Source of the DNA: Sapria himalayana | Lineage: Eukaryota; Streptophyta; Magnoliopsida; Malpighiales; Rafflesiaceae | Assembly (NCBI GenBank): GCA_029783825.1 | Contig: JAREIK010003089.1 | Span: forward strand, 1 to 64,000 | Length of the DNA stretch: 64,000 nt | Reading direction: 5' to 3' | Part shown: positions 36,788-48,860 of the stretch, piece by piece | Layout: every line of letters starts with the position of its first letter | How positions within the stretch are numbered: position 1 is the stretch's first letter | Translations under genes and position numbers: made by a program | The notes under the pieces: generated by a model | Told to the model about the DNA's origin: nothing | Databases searched by the model: none | What the model saw: the letters and a program-made list of their open reading frames with translations, nothing else

Positions 36788-39700
36788 TATCATTCCTTAG
36801 TTATGTATCTTTCAAACTCAAATTGGGCCAATTTTGTTTTGTCAAATAGGCTAAATACCGCAAACGAGTTCCATTACCTTGTCAAAAGCTTTTATCTCCA
36901 GAAAAGGATAAAAATGTTAAATAGAACGGGACTGAGTTGTGTGCTTAATTTGGTTCTTTGTTTTTTTACAAGTTGGCTTTGTTCAACCAAGTGAAAGTTA
37001 ACCATAATAGCAATACTATATATTTTAAACAATTACTTAAAATATTAAGGAATAGCTAAAGATGACCACAAACATTGGTAGCAGCAATTAATACTTAAGT
37101 AATTGCTAAAATTAGGCAGCTTAATATAACAAAAAAAATACAACTAATAACAACCATGATAATAATCATTTCAAATGTTCGTCCCAGAACAGCAACGAAA
37201 ATCCAAACCCTATTAATTATCTCTTCTACAACTCCTCCCTTTTCTTCCTACACTATAGAAGGACAACCAAAGATGAAAACGTGTTAATCATGTAGACATA
37301 AATTTCTAAGATGAAAGAGTAATAAAAAAACAAAATATTACCTTATAAAATTTAATACACCCATTCCCAATTTAGTTGGTCAAATATAGTTGGAATAATA
37401 TTTGGATCTTGAGACCCCTCTAAAAATTGTAATTGAACCATATTTTTATTAAATCGAATGAATAAAATAAGTAAAAGTGAAATTAAAATCTACAAGATTT
37501 GTAAACTAACTTGATTCATTATCATCAAGGTCTTGAACTAATTCTACAATTTCAATAGGTTTGTTTGAGCATCTCAACCAATCTTGTAGACATATGAGAA
37601 CTTCAGCTGTAATAGGTGTTAAAAAATTCCTAATTTTATCTAAAGTTCTCCCCCCATTGCTAAATGTAGATTCTTAGGCCACAGTAGATGCTTGGATAGA
37701 AAATACATCCCTTGCTACATTTTCCAAAGAAGGATACCTATCCTCATTTACCTTCCACCAGTTTATAAGATCAAAATCAATTCTATTTTTTTCAATTTTG
37801 TCCTCCAAGTACCTATTCAAGTCTTCCAAAGCTGCAACTTCTTCTTCTTTCTCCAATTCAACAAAAAAAAATCATCAACATAATATCACTACCATCAAAG
37901 AAATCATCATTTTTCTTCAACGCAGTAGAAGAGAAATCATCTTCTTTTGATTCATCTTCATTTAAATCTTTATAATCATCCATCATCTCATTTAAAGCAT
38001 TTATAACATTTTAACCAAATTTTTTTGCCAATTCCTCTCCATAATGCTAAGTGTACTTAAATTTGATATATTTGAGCTTATATCTAGGATCCAACACTAC
38101 TGCTACAAAAAAAATAATATTTGTTGACTGAAGAGAACCCAAATATTTGTTGAATTAAAGCATCATTTTCATACCCATTTCAGACACCATTCTATCTCTA
38201 CTATTTTCACAAAGCTCAATTTTTTTCAAAATTCGAATAATCTTCAGAAAATAAACACTAGAGGTAGAATATTATGAGCCAAAAAATTTACAAGTTACCT
38301 CATAAAAAGTATTCAAGATATGTGCCAAAATTTTGCCGTTTGTTCAGTCTCTCTCAGTTGGAATGTTTTAACCAAACTCCTTCAAACACCTTTGGTCTTT
38401 GTCCTCCAACTTATCAAATTCTTTTTGATATTTTATATCAGTTTGTAGCATATATAAGTTGAATTCCTTCTTGTAGGACAATCTAATTGCAATGAAGATT
38501 TATATGTCACGTTTGCTTCTTCAACACATAACTTAAACATATCTAATCTTTTAGGACTGCTCCTCACATATTTCGCCACACCACTAATTTTTTGAATAGT
38601 ACCCTCAACTACTGCAATGCCATCTATGACAATTAAGTTTAGGATATGAACACAACATCTCATATGAAAATGCAAGCCTCTCAAAGTTACAACACTTTTC
38701 TTCACAAGCCTTTTTTTCAATTGTTCAACTGCAACATCATTATTTGATGCATTGTCAACAGTAATGCACATCAACTTTCTCAAACCCCATTCATTCATGC
38801 AAAACTCAATAGCATTTCTAATATTAACTCCAGAATGACTTTTAATTATGCAAAAGTTCAAAAGCCTTTTATGCATATTCCATTGAAAATCAATGAAATG
38901 AATAGTCAAACATATATAAGATAAATTTTGAATGCTAGTCCAAGTGTTGGTAGTCAATGAAACTCTACAATAATGAGATGATATGCTATCAAATAATTTC
39001 TTCATTTCTTTCACAAACAAAGAAAAACAATCCCTAAATATAGAGTGCCTAGATAAAATTTTAAATTGAGGCATACTAACTTCACAAAACTTCTTAAACT
39101 CATCCCTCTCAACAAAACAAAAAGGCAATTCATCTTTTATGATCATTTTCACCAAAGCCTCCCTAACTAGTTGTTGATCAAATTGACAAAAAGTTAATTT
39201 GTTATCCTCTGAACTAGTACCTTTAGTGAAACTCAACAATGATTGTGACTTGTTTTTACCTTTGTGAGCTTCTATTAATTCTTTTTTGTTTGGAAATTTC
39301 CTACAAGTCTCTCTCAAGTATTTCCATAAACCCGAAGTACCTTGATCACTTTTTGCCAAGTATTCTTTCCAACACCATATACAAGCCGCCCTACCAGTTT
39401 CATTTTTCTCTGAATCAACTAATATCTCATAAGTTTCCCAAATAGCAGACTTATACTTTTTATGAGCTTGAGGTTCAGATGTATCTTGACTTTCTTTTAC
39501 AATTGGAATTGAAGAACCTACCATAACAAGAGGAGATTCATGAAAGGATTATGATTGGATTTACCAGTACTTTGATCATTTGAATTGTGATCATCTTCAA
39601 TTTATTGTATTTTTCGTTTATCGCTGGATTGTGCCATCTGCATTTTCATTAATTAATATGATATGTTAAGCATAAATACGTATAATTATTTCAAACAAGC

Positions 39701-39844
39701 AAGCTCTACAAAACTGACTGTAACACATTTGGCCCACTCATTCGGCCCAACCACAAGTCAACAACTAATACTCAGCAAAACTAACTGAGACACATAATAA
39801 TTATAATTAATCACTCAATTCTCGTCTGAAAAACAAACCAAAAG
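36788..39844 (-). mobile_element. hAT DNA transposon copy 3, both ends lost
   Basis: 3.06 kb of the same hAT family on the minus strand. The left edge is the exact mirror of the copy 1 truncation: satellite 'aatatctatca' passes into element 'cattccttagttatg' through a shared TATCA (36,788-36,792). The right edge is a second, private deletion: 'caaaccaaaag' of the element passes directly to 'ttaaatcagtaaactcc' of the class B monomer, through a shared AAAG at 39,841-39,844. About 400 bp that holds the 5' terminus and subterminal repeats in copy 1 is gone. The copy therefore has neither terminus and cannot be mobilised. Confidence 0.93.
37506..39649 (-). pseudogene. hAT transposase of copy 3, longest open stretch but catalytic Asp lost
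   Basis: Reads leftward from a putative ATG at 39,649 to a TAG at 37,506-37,508. It has the longest open stretch of the three copies, about 363 codons (39,524 to 38,433). That stretch covers the BED region (AACIWCWKEYL then GLWKYLRETC) and most of the RNase-H-like core up to 'LQLDCPTRRNSTY'. The first catalytic Asp of hAT transposases is replaced by Asn: LTTNTWTS, AAC codon complementary to 38,946-38,948. The second is kept (TVDNASNND). Breaks: the shared TAA near the start, a one-base loss near 39,530 (so the long stretch opens at MVGSS), a two-base loss near 38,450, the shared TAG at 38,047-38,049, and a TAA after 'IQASTVA' near 37,674. The C-terminal WWKVNEDRYPSLENVARDVF lies near 37,700-37,765. 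Confidence 0.93.
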
Positions 39845-42800
39845 TTAAATCAGTAAACTCCTAAATCTCGTAATGCCTAAATACATAAACCATTAAACCG
39901 CTAAATACTACTTAATAATTAATAAATCTATTTTTTATTGCTATTTATTATATTTTTAAATATTCACTTTAATTATTTATTAGTCTATTTATTTAGAAAT
40001 ATTTATTACAAAATAAAGTATGTGTTGGACAAATATAATTTAAATAATATATTATTTATCTAATAAAAATATACGCTTATAAAAGAAGTATAAATTTAAA
40101 AATTAAAAATTATTATCAAGTAATATAAGTTACTTTAATTTTGAATCAATTTGGGTTTTGTAAATATTTTTAATTAATATCTATCTTAATATTAATAGTT
40201 TATAAATTTTATTTTTGATCATTATTATAATAACTATCAATAAAATTATTTATATTAAATTTATATGATATATAATTCTTAATATTATTATAACAAAATA
40301 TTGTATAAAATTTCAAAACAAATTTAAATATTATTATATTTTCAAATGTTATAACCTATGAAAATGATAAAAAATTATAGAAATTTTTTTTATTATTTTA
40401 TTTTTTTAAATAAAACCTATAAAAAACTAAAAGCCTAAAAACATAAATCGCTAAATTCCTAACGACGAAACCTCTAAATACTTAAATCAATAAACTGGTA
40501 TGCATTAATAATAAATCATAAATCTCATTTTAATTTTTATTCAATATAATTTAAAATTTTTATTTTAATTATTTATCAATTTCTTTTATAAAAATATTAA
40601 TTACAAAATAAATTATTAGTGATATAGATCTAATTTAAATTAAACCGGTATCCCTAAATAATAAATAATAAATCTTATTTTTTTTCATTATAATTTTAAA
40701 TATTCATTTTAATTATTTATTCGTTTATTTTTATACAAATATTAATTACAAAATAAATTTTGAGTTAGACAAATATACTTTATATAAATTATTTTTAATC
40801 AAAAAATATAGATAAACTTTTTAAAATAAAAAAAAATTTAAAACAAAAAATTATTATATTGTAATATATTTTGCGTTGCTTTTGAATTATTTTAGGTTTT
40901 ATAATTATATTTTAATAGATATCTATCTTATTAATAATTGATTATGTATTTCGAGTGAGACATATATTGTTTAAATAATTTATTATAATAAAAAAAAATA
41001 TAAGCTTATAAAAAGATGGAAAATTTTAAAAATTAAATATTATTATTTAGTAATATATTATGATTTGATTTTGAATCATTTTGTGTTATGTAAATATATT
41101 TTAATTAATATTTATATTATTAATAATAGTTTATTAATTTAAATTTTGATCATTATTGTAATATCTATTATTAAAATTATTTATATTGAATTTATAAGAT
41201 ATATAATTAGTAAGATTAATATAATTATACATTGTATTCACATTTCAAAAAATTTTAAAAATTATTTTATTTCCAAAGTTATAATATCTGAAAATCAGAA
41301 AAAATCAAAATAAGAATTTTAAATTTTTGTTATATAAATAAAACCTATAAAACACTAAATGCCAAAAAACATAAATTGCTAAATTCATAAACGACAAAAC
41401 TCTTAAGTAATCAAACCATTAAACAGTTATACCATATATATTAAATCATAAATCTGATTTTAATTTGTTTTCATTATAATTTTAAATATACATTTTAATT
41501 ATTTATTAGTTTATTTTTTATAGAAATTTCAATCACAAAATAAATAATGAGTGAGACAAATATAATTTTAATAAATTATTTTTAATTAAGAAAAATAAGC
41601 TTATATAAAGAAGTAAAAATTTAAAAACAAAAAATTATTATTTAGTAAAATATTTTACTTTGATTTTGAATCATTATATATAGGTTTCGCAATTATATTT
41701 TAATTACGATCTATCTTATTAATAATAGTTTATTAATTTATTATTTGATCATTTTTATAATATCGAACAATAAAATAACTTGTATTCAATTAAAATATAT
41801 TATTATTATTAAGTTATTATAACTAAATTTTATATTTACATTTGAAAAAAATTTAAAACTTATTATATTTTCAAAGGTTATAACCTTCAAAAATGATAAA
41901 AAATCACAAAAATAATTTTTTATTATTTTATTATTTAAATAAAACTTATAAACCACTAAATACCAAACATTTAAATCTCTAGACTCCTAAACCCCAAAAC
42001 CCCCTTAATACTTAAACCATTAAACCTATATAACCTACATAATAAATAATAATTCTCATTTTTATTTGTATTCATTATAATTTTTAATATTTATTTTAAT
42101 TATTTTTTAGTTTATTTTTATAGAAATATTAATTACAAAATAAATAATGAGTGAGACAGATATAATTTAAATAAATTTTTTTTATGAAAAAAAAATAAGC
42201 TTATAAAAATAAACAAAATTTCAAATTTTTAAAATTTTATTTAGTAATATAATTTACATTGATTTTGAATTATTTTGAGTTCTGCAAATATATTTTACTT
42301 AATATCTATCTTTTAAATAATTATTTATTAATTTATTTTTTGATCATTATTATAATATATATTAATACATTTTTTTTATATTGAATCTACAACAAATATA
42401 ATTAATAAGATTATTATAACTAAGTATTGTATTCATATTTTAGAACTATTAAAAAATTATAATATTTTTAAAGGTCTTAAACTTTGAAAATCACGAAAAT
42501 TCATAAAAATAAATTTTTTGTTATTTCATTGATTAAATAAAACCTATAAACATGAAAATGTGTAAACATATAAATCAATAAACTGATTAACCCCAAAACT
42601 ACAAAAAATTAAAATAATTAAATAGTTATACCCTAAATAATAAATCATAAATCTCATTTTTAGTAGTATTCATTATAATTTTAAATATACATTTTAATTA
42701 TTTATTAGTTTAATTTTATATATATATAAATTAAAAAATAAATGATAAGTGAGGCAAATATAATTTAAATAATTTATTTTTCATCAAAATATATTGGCTT

Positions 42801-45800
42801 ATAAATGTATACAAAAATTTTAAAAAAAAATTAATATTTAGTAAAATATTTCACTTTGATTTTGAATCATTTTAGGTTTTACAAATATATTTTAAACAAT
42901 ATTTATCTTATTAATAATTGGTTATTACTTTTTTATGATCATTATTATAATAAATATCAATAAATAGTTTATATTGAATTTATATGATTTATAATTATTA
43001 TGATTATTATAACATCATATTGTATTCACTTTTCAAAAAAAAAATTTAAAAATTATTATATCTTCAAATGTTATAACCTTCAAAAATGAGAAAAAATAAC
43101 AAAGATAAATTTTTTGTGATTTTATTTTTTATTAAAACATATAAACCACTAAATGACTAAATACTAAAATGACTAAACTCCAAAACCCTGAAGCCCATAA
43201 ATACTTAAAACATTAAATTAGTATAGTCTAAATAATAAATCATAAATCTCTATTTTATTAGTATTCATTATAATTTTAAATATTCATTTTAATTATTTAT
43301 CAGTTTATTTTTATAGAAATATTAATTTTAAAATAAATTATTAGTGCGACATATATAATTTTAATAATAATTTATTTTTCATCAAAAAAAAAATGCTCAT
43401 AAAAAGAGGCAAAATTTTAAAAACAAAAAATTATTAATTAATAATATATCTTATTTTAATTTTGAATCATTTTAGATTTTACAATTATATTTTAATTAAT
43501 ATCATTCTTATAAATACAAGTTTATTAATTTATTTATTGATCATTATTATAATATCTATCAATAAAATTTTTTATATTGAGTTTACATTATATATAATTA
43601 TTAAGATTATTATAACTAAATATTATATTCACATTTAAAAAAATTTAAATATTATTATATTTTCAAAGGTTACAACCTTCAAAAATTTAAAAAAATCAAA
43701 AAATTAAATTTTTTGTTTTTTCATTCTTTAAAAAAACTATAAATCACTAAAGGTTAAACAATTGAATCACTAAACTCCTGAACCACAAAACATCTAAATA
43801 CTTAAACCATTAAACGGGTATATCTTGAATAATAAATAATAAATCGTCAATTTTATGTGTATTCATAATAATCTTAAATATTCATTTTATTTATTTAGTA
43901 GTTTATTATTATAGAATTATAAATTACAAAATAAATTATTAGTAAGACAAATAAAATTTAAATAATTTATTTTTAATAACAAAAATATAAAGTTATAAAA
44001 AAAGTAAAACATTAAAAAAAATTATTATTTAGTAATATATTTTACTTTACTTTGAATAAATTTAGATTTTGCAAATACTTTTTAAATAATAACTATTTTA
44101 TTAAAAATAGTTTATTAATTTATTTTTTGATCATAATTATAATATCTAGCAATATAATTATTTATATTGAATTTAAATGAATTATAATTATGAAGATTAT
44201 TATTAATAAATATTATATTTACATTTAAAAAAAATTTAAAAATTATTTATTTTCAAAGGATATAATCTTCATAAATTAGAAAAATAATAAAAATAAATTT
44301 TTTTCTATATCATTGTTTAAATAAAAATTATAAACCACTAAATTCCTAAACACTTAAACATCTAAACTCCTAAACACAAAAGCCCCTAAATACTTAAACC
44401 TTTAAACTCGTAAACCTTAAATATAATTAAAATAATTTATTAAAATATTAATTACAAAATAAATTATGAGTGATACAAATATAATTTAAATAATTTATTT
44501 TTCATCAAAAAAATATGTAAGTATATAAAAAGAAGAAAAAACTAAAAAACAAAAATTATTATTTAGTAATAACAAAAATAATTTTTTTTATTTCATTGTT
44601 TAATCAAAACATATAAACCACTAAATGCCGAAAAACATAAATCACTAAAGTCCTAAATGTCAAAACCTTTAAATACTTAAAATATTAAACTACTATACAA
44701 TAATAATAATAATAATAATAATTCATAAATCTAATTTTAATTTTTATTCAGTATAATTTTTAATTTTTATTTCAATTATTTATCAGTTTATTTTTATTGA
44801 AATATTAATTACTAAATAAATTATTAGAAAGATAGATATAATTTAAATTAAACTGGTATACCCTAAATAATAAATAATAAATCTCATTTTTTTCATTATA
44901 ATTTTAAATATTCATTTTAATTATTTATTTGTTTAATTTTATATAAATATTAATTAAAAAATAAATTATGAGTTAGAGAAATATAATTTATATAAATTAT
45001 TTTTCATCAAAAAAATATAGATAAACTTATTAAAAAAAATTAAAAAAAACATTATTATATAGCAATATAATTTGCTTTGCTTCTGAATCATTATAGGTTT
45101 TGTAATTATATTTTAATTGATATCTATCTTATTAATAATAGATTAGTAATTTATATTTTGATCATTATTAGAATATTTATCAATAGTATTATTTATATTG
45201 AATTTATATGATATATAAAAATAATAATTATATTAACTAAAATATTGAATTAACATTAGAAAAAAAATTAAAAATTATTATATTTTCAAAGGTTATAACC
45301 TTTGAAAATATAAAAAAATAATAAAAATAAATATTTTGTTATTTTAATTTTTAAATAAAACCTATAAACCACTAAATGCATACATAGTTAAATCAGTAAA
45401 CTCCTAATGCTCGTAATGCCTAAATACATAAACCATTAAACTGCTATATACTACTTAATAATTAAAAAATCTAATTTTTATTTCTATTTATTATAATTTT
45501 AAATATTTATTCAATTATTTATTAGTTTATTTTTATAGAAATATATATTATAAAATAAAGTATGAGTGCGACAAATATAATTTAAATAATTTATTTGTAT
45601 TCATTATAATTTTAAATATTCATTTTAATTATTTATTAGTTTATTTTTAAAGAATTATAAATTAAAAAATATATTATGAGGAAGACAAATATTATTTAAA
45701 TAATATACTTCTAAGAACAAAAAATATAAACTTATAAAAAGAAGCAAAACATCAAAAACATTATTATTTAGTAATTTATTTTACTTTGATTTTGAATAAA

Positions 45801-48800
45801 TTTAGGTTTTGCAAATATATTTTAAATATCTATCTTATTTATAATAGTTTATTAATTTATTTTTTGATCATTAATATAATATCTATCAATATAATTTTTT
45901 ATATTGAATTTAAATGATATATAATTATTATTTTCATCATAACTAAATATAGTATTCACATTTAAAAAAATTTAAAAATTGTTATATTTTCAAAGTTTAT
46001 AACCTTCAAAAATGAGAAAAAATACAAAAAAATAATTTTTTTGTTATATCATTTTTTAAATAAAACTTATAAACCATTTAATACATTAACACATAAATCT
46101 CTAAACTCCTAAACCCCGAAACCCCTAAATACTTAAACCTTTAAACTCAAAAAATATATATAATTTATACCATTAAATACGTTAAATATAATTTAAATAA
46201 TTTATAGAAATATTAATTACAAAATAAATTATGAGTGATACAAATATAATTTAGATAATTTTTTTTATCAAAAAAATATATAATTTTATAAAATGAGGCA
46301 AAAACTAAAAAACAAAAATTTTTATTTAGTAATAAATTTTATTTGATTTTTAATCATTTTAGTTTTTGTAATTAAATTTTAATTTATATCTATCATATTA
46401 ATAATAGTTTATTAATTTATTTTTTGATAATTGATATAATATTATCAATAAAATTGTTTATATTTAGTTTATATTATATATTGTTATAATAATTATTATT
46501 ACTAAATATTATATTCACATTTTTAAAAAATTTTAAATTTATTATCTTTTCAAAGATTATAATCTTTGAAAATTTGAAAAAATATCACAAATAATTTATT
46601 TGTTATTTCATTATTTAAATAAAACCTATAAACCATTAATTGCCTAAATACTTAAATGAATAACTTGTAAATCTCGAAAACCCTAAATAAATAATTTTTT
46701 TAATCAGATATATCCTAAATAATAAACAATAAATCTCATTTTTATTTTTTTCATTATAATTTAAAATATTCATTTTAATTATTTATTTGTTTATTTTTAT
46801 ATAAATATTAATTACAAAATAAATTATGAGTTAGACAATTATAATTTATATAAATTAATTTTCAACAAAAATATATAGATAAACTTAATAAAAGTAGAAA
46901 AAAATTAAAAACAAAAAAATATTATATAGTAATATATTTTACTTTGTTTTTGAATCATTTTAGGTTTTGTAATTATATTTTAATTGATATCTAACTTATT
47001 AATAAAAGATTATTAATTTATTTTTTAATCATTATTAGATATTATCAATAAAAATGTTTATATTGAATTTATATGATATATAAATTTAATAATTTTTATA
47101 ACTAAATATTGTATTCACTTTTGAAAAAAGTTTTAAAATTTTTATATTTTCAAAGATTATAAACTTTGAACATATGAAAAAATAAAAAAATATATATATA
47201 TTTTTTGTTATTTCATTGTTTAAATAAAACCTATAAATCACTAAATGCCTTAACACTTAAATCACTAAACTACAAATTCACGATACCCCTATATAGATAA
47301 TCCTTTAAACCGGTATACCCTAAATAATAATTAATTAATCTCATTTTTTATTTGTTTTCATTATAATTTAAAAAATTCATTATGATTGTTAAGTTTTTTA
47401 TTTATATATATATATTAATAATAAAATAAATTATGAGTTAAAATTATAATTTATAAAAATAATTTTTCATCAAAAAATAGATAAGCTTTTAAAAAGAATA
47501 AAAATTTAAAAATAGTTAAATCAATAAACTTCTAAACCCCATAATGCCTAAATACATAAACAATTAAACTGTTATATACTACTTAATAATTAATAAATCT
47601 AATTTTTATTTCTATTTATTATAATTTTAAATATTCATTTTAATTATTTATTAGTTTTTTTATAAAAATATATAATACAAAATAAACTATGAGTGCGACA
47701 AATATAATTTAATTAATTTATATTTAATAAAAAAAATATACGCTTATAAAAGAAGTAGAAATTTAAAAATTAAAAATTATTATCCAGTAAAATATTTTAC
47801 TTTAATTTTGAATCAATTTGGATTTTGTAAATATTTTTTTATTAATATCTATCTTTTTATTAATTGTTTATTAATTTAATTTTTGATCATTATTATATTA
47901 TCTATCAATAAAATTGTTTCTACTGAATTTATAAGATAATAATTATTAATATTATTAAAACTTAATATTGTATTCACATTTCAAAAAATTGTAGATATTA
48001 TTATATTTTCAAAGGGTATAACCTATGAAAATGATAACAAATTATGAAAAATTTTTTTGTTATATTACTTTTTTATATAAAACCTATAAACTACTAAAAG
48101 CCTAAAAACATAAATCGCAAAACTCCTAATGACAAAACATCTAATTACTTAAACTATTAAACTGGTATACATTAATAATAATTCATAAATCTCATTTTAA
48201 TTTTTATTCAGTATAATTTTAAATTTTTATTTTAATTATTTATTAGTTTATTTTTTTAGAAATATTAATTACAAAAAAAATTATTAGTGAGAAAGATCTA
48301 ATTTAAATTAAAACACTATCCCTAAATAATAAATAATAAATCTCATTTTTTTTCATTATAATTTTAAATATTCATTTTAATTATTTATTTGTTTATTTAT
48401 ATATAAATATTAATTACAAAGTAAATTATGAGTTAGACAAATATAATTTATATAAATTATTTTTCATCAAAAAAATATAGATAAACTTATTAAAAGAAGA
48501 AAAAATTCAAAAACAAAAAATTATTATATCATAGTATATTTTTATTTGCTGCTGAATCATTTCAAGTTTTGTAATTATATTTTAATTAATATCTATCTTA
48601 TTAATAATGGATTATTAATTTATTTTTTGATTATTATTAGAATATTTATCAATAAATTTATTTATATTGAATTTATATAATATATAAATATAATGATTAG
48701 TATAACTAAATAGTGCATTTACATTTGAAAAAAAATTAAAAATTATTATATTTTGAAAGGTTATAACCTTTGAAAAAATCAAAAAATAATAAAAATAAAG

Positions 48801-48847
48801 TTTTTGTTATTTTATTTTTTAAATTAAACCTATAAATAATTAAATGC
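39845..48847 (-). repeat. Satellite array block 7, minus orientation, 16 hinges
   Basis: Hinges near 39,870 (B, cut by the copy 3 deletion), 40,430 (A), 41,345 (Z), 41,945 (Y), 42,545 (X), 43,145 (W), 43,740 (V), 44,335 (U), 44,605 (A), 45,370 (B), 46,070 (U), 46,630 (T), 47,230 (S), 47,520 (B), 48,085 (A) and 48,830 (B). Short spacings at 44,335-44,605 and 47,230-47,520 show internal deletions of about 240-300 bp relative to 23,650-24,160 and 26,700-27,290. Block 40,950-43,330 is a direct copy of 1-2,400, and block 43,700-48,860 is a direct copy of 23,000-28,652. No gene is visible. Confidence 0.9.
45278..45313. repeat. Monomer palindrome, 36 bp perfect
   Basis: The longest perfect form of the dyad seen in a minus-oriented block, centred at 45,295/45,296, with core CAAAGGTTATAACCTTTG and arms TTATATTTT/AAAATATAA. 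It is fully A/T apart from the three C/G pairs of the core arms. Confidence 0.95.
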
Positions 48848-48860
48848 TAGGGGTGCTCAT
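48848..48860 (-). mobile_element. Orphan 13-bp hAT terminus at an inversion breakpoint
   Basis: TAGGGGTGCTCAT, preceded by TAAATGC. This is identical to the left (3') terminus of hAT copy 2 at 28,640-28,652 and sits at the same base of a class B hinge. The next expected bases (GGGACGGG) are absent. Instead the sequence continues as a plus-oriented monomer, in which CTCATAATT is a normal tail word. CTCAT (48,856-48,860) thus fits both partners and is probable microhomology at orientation switch 3. Confidence 0.88.
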
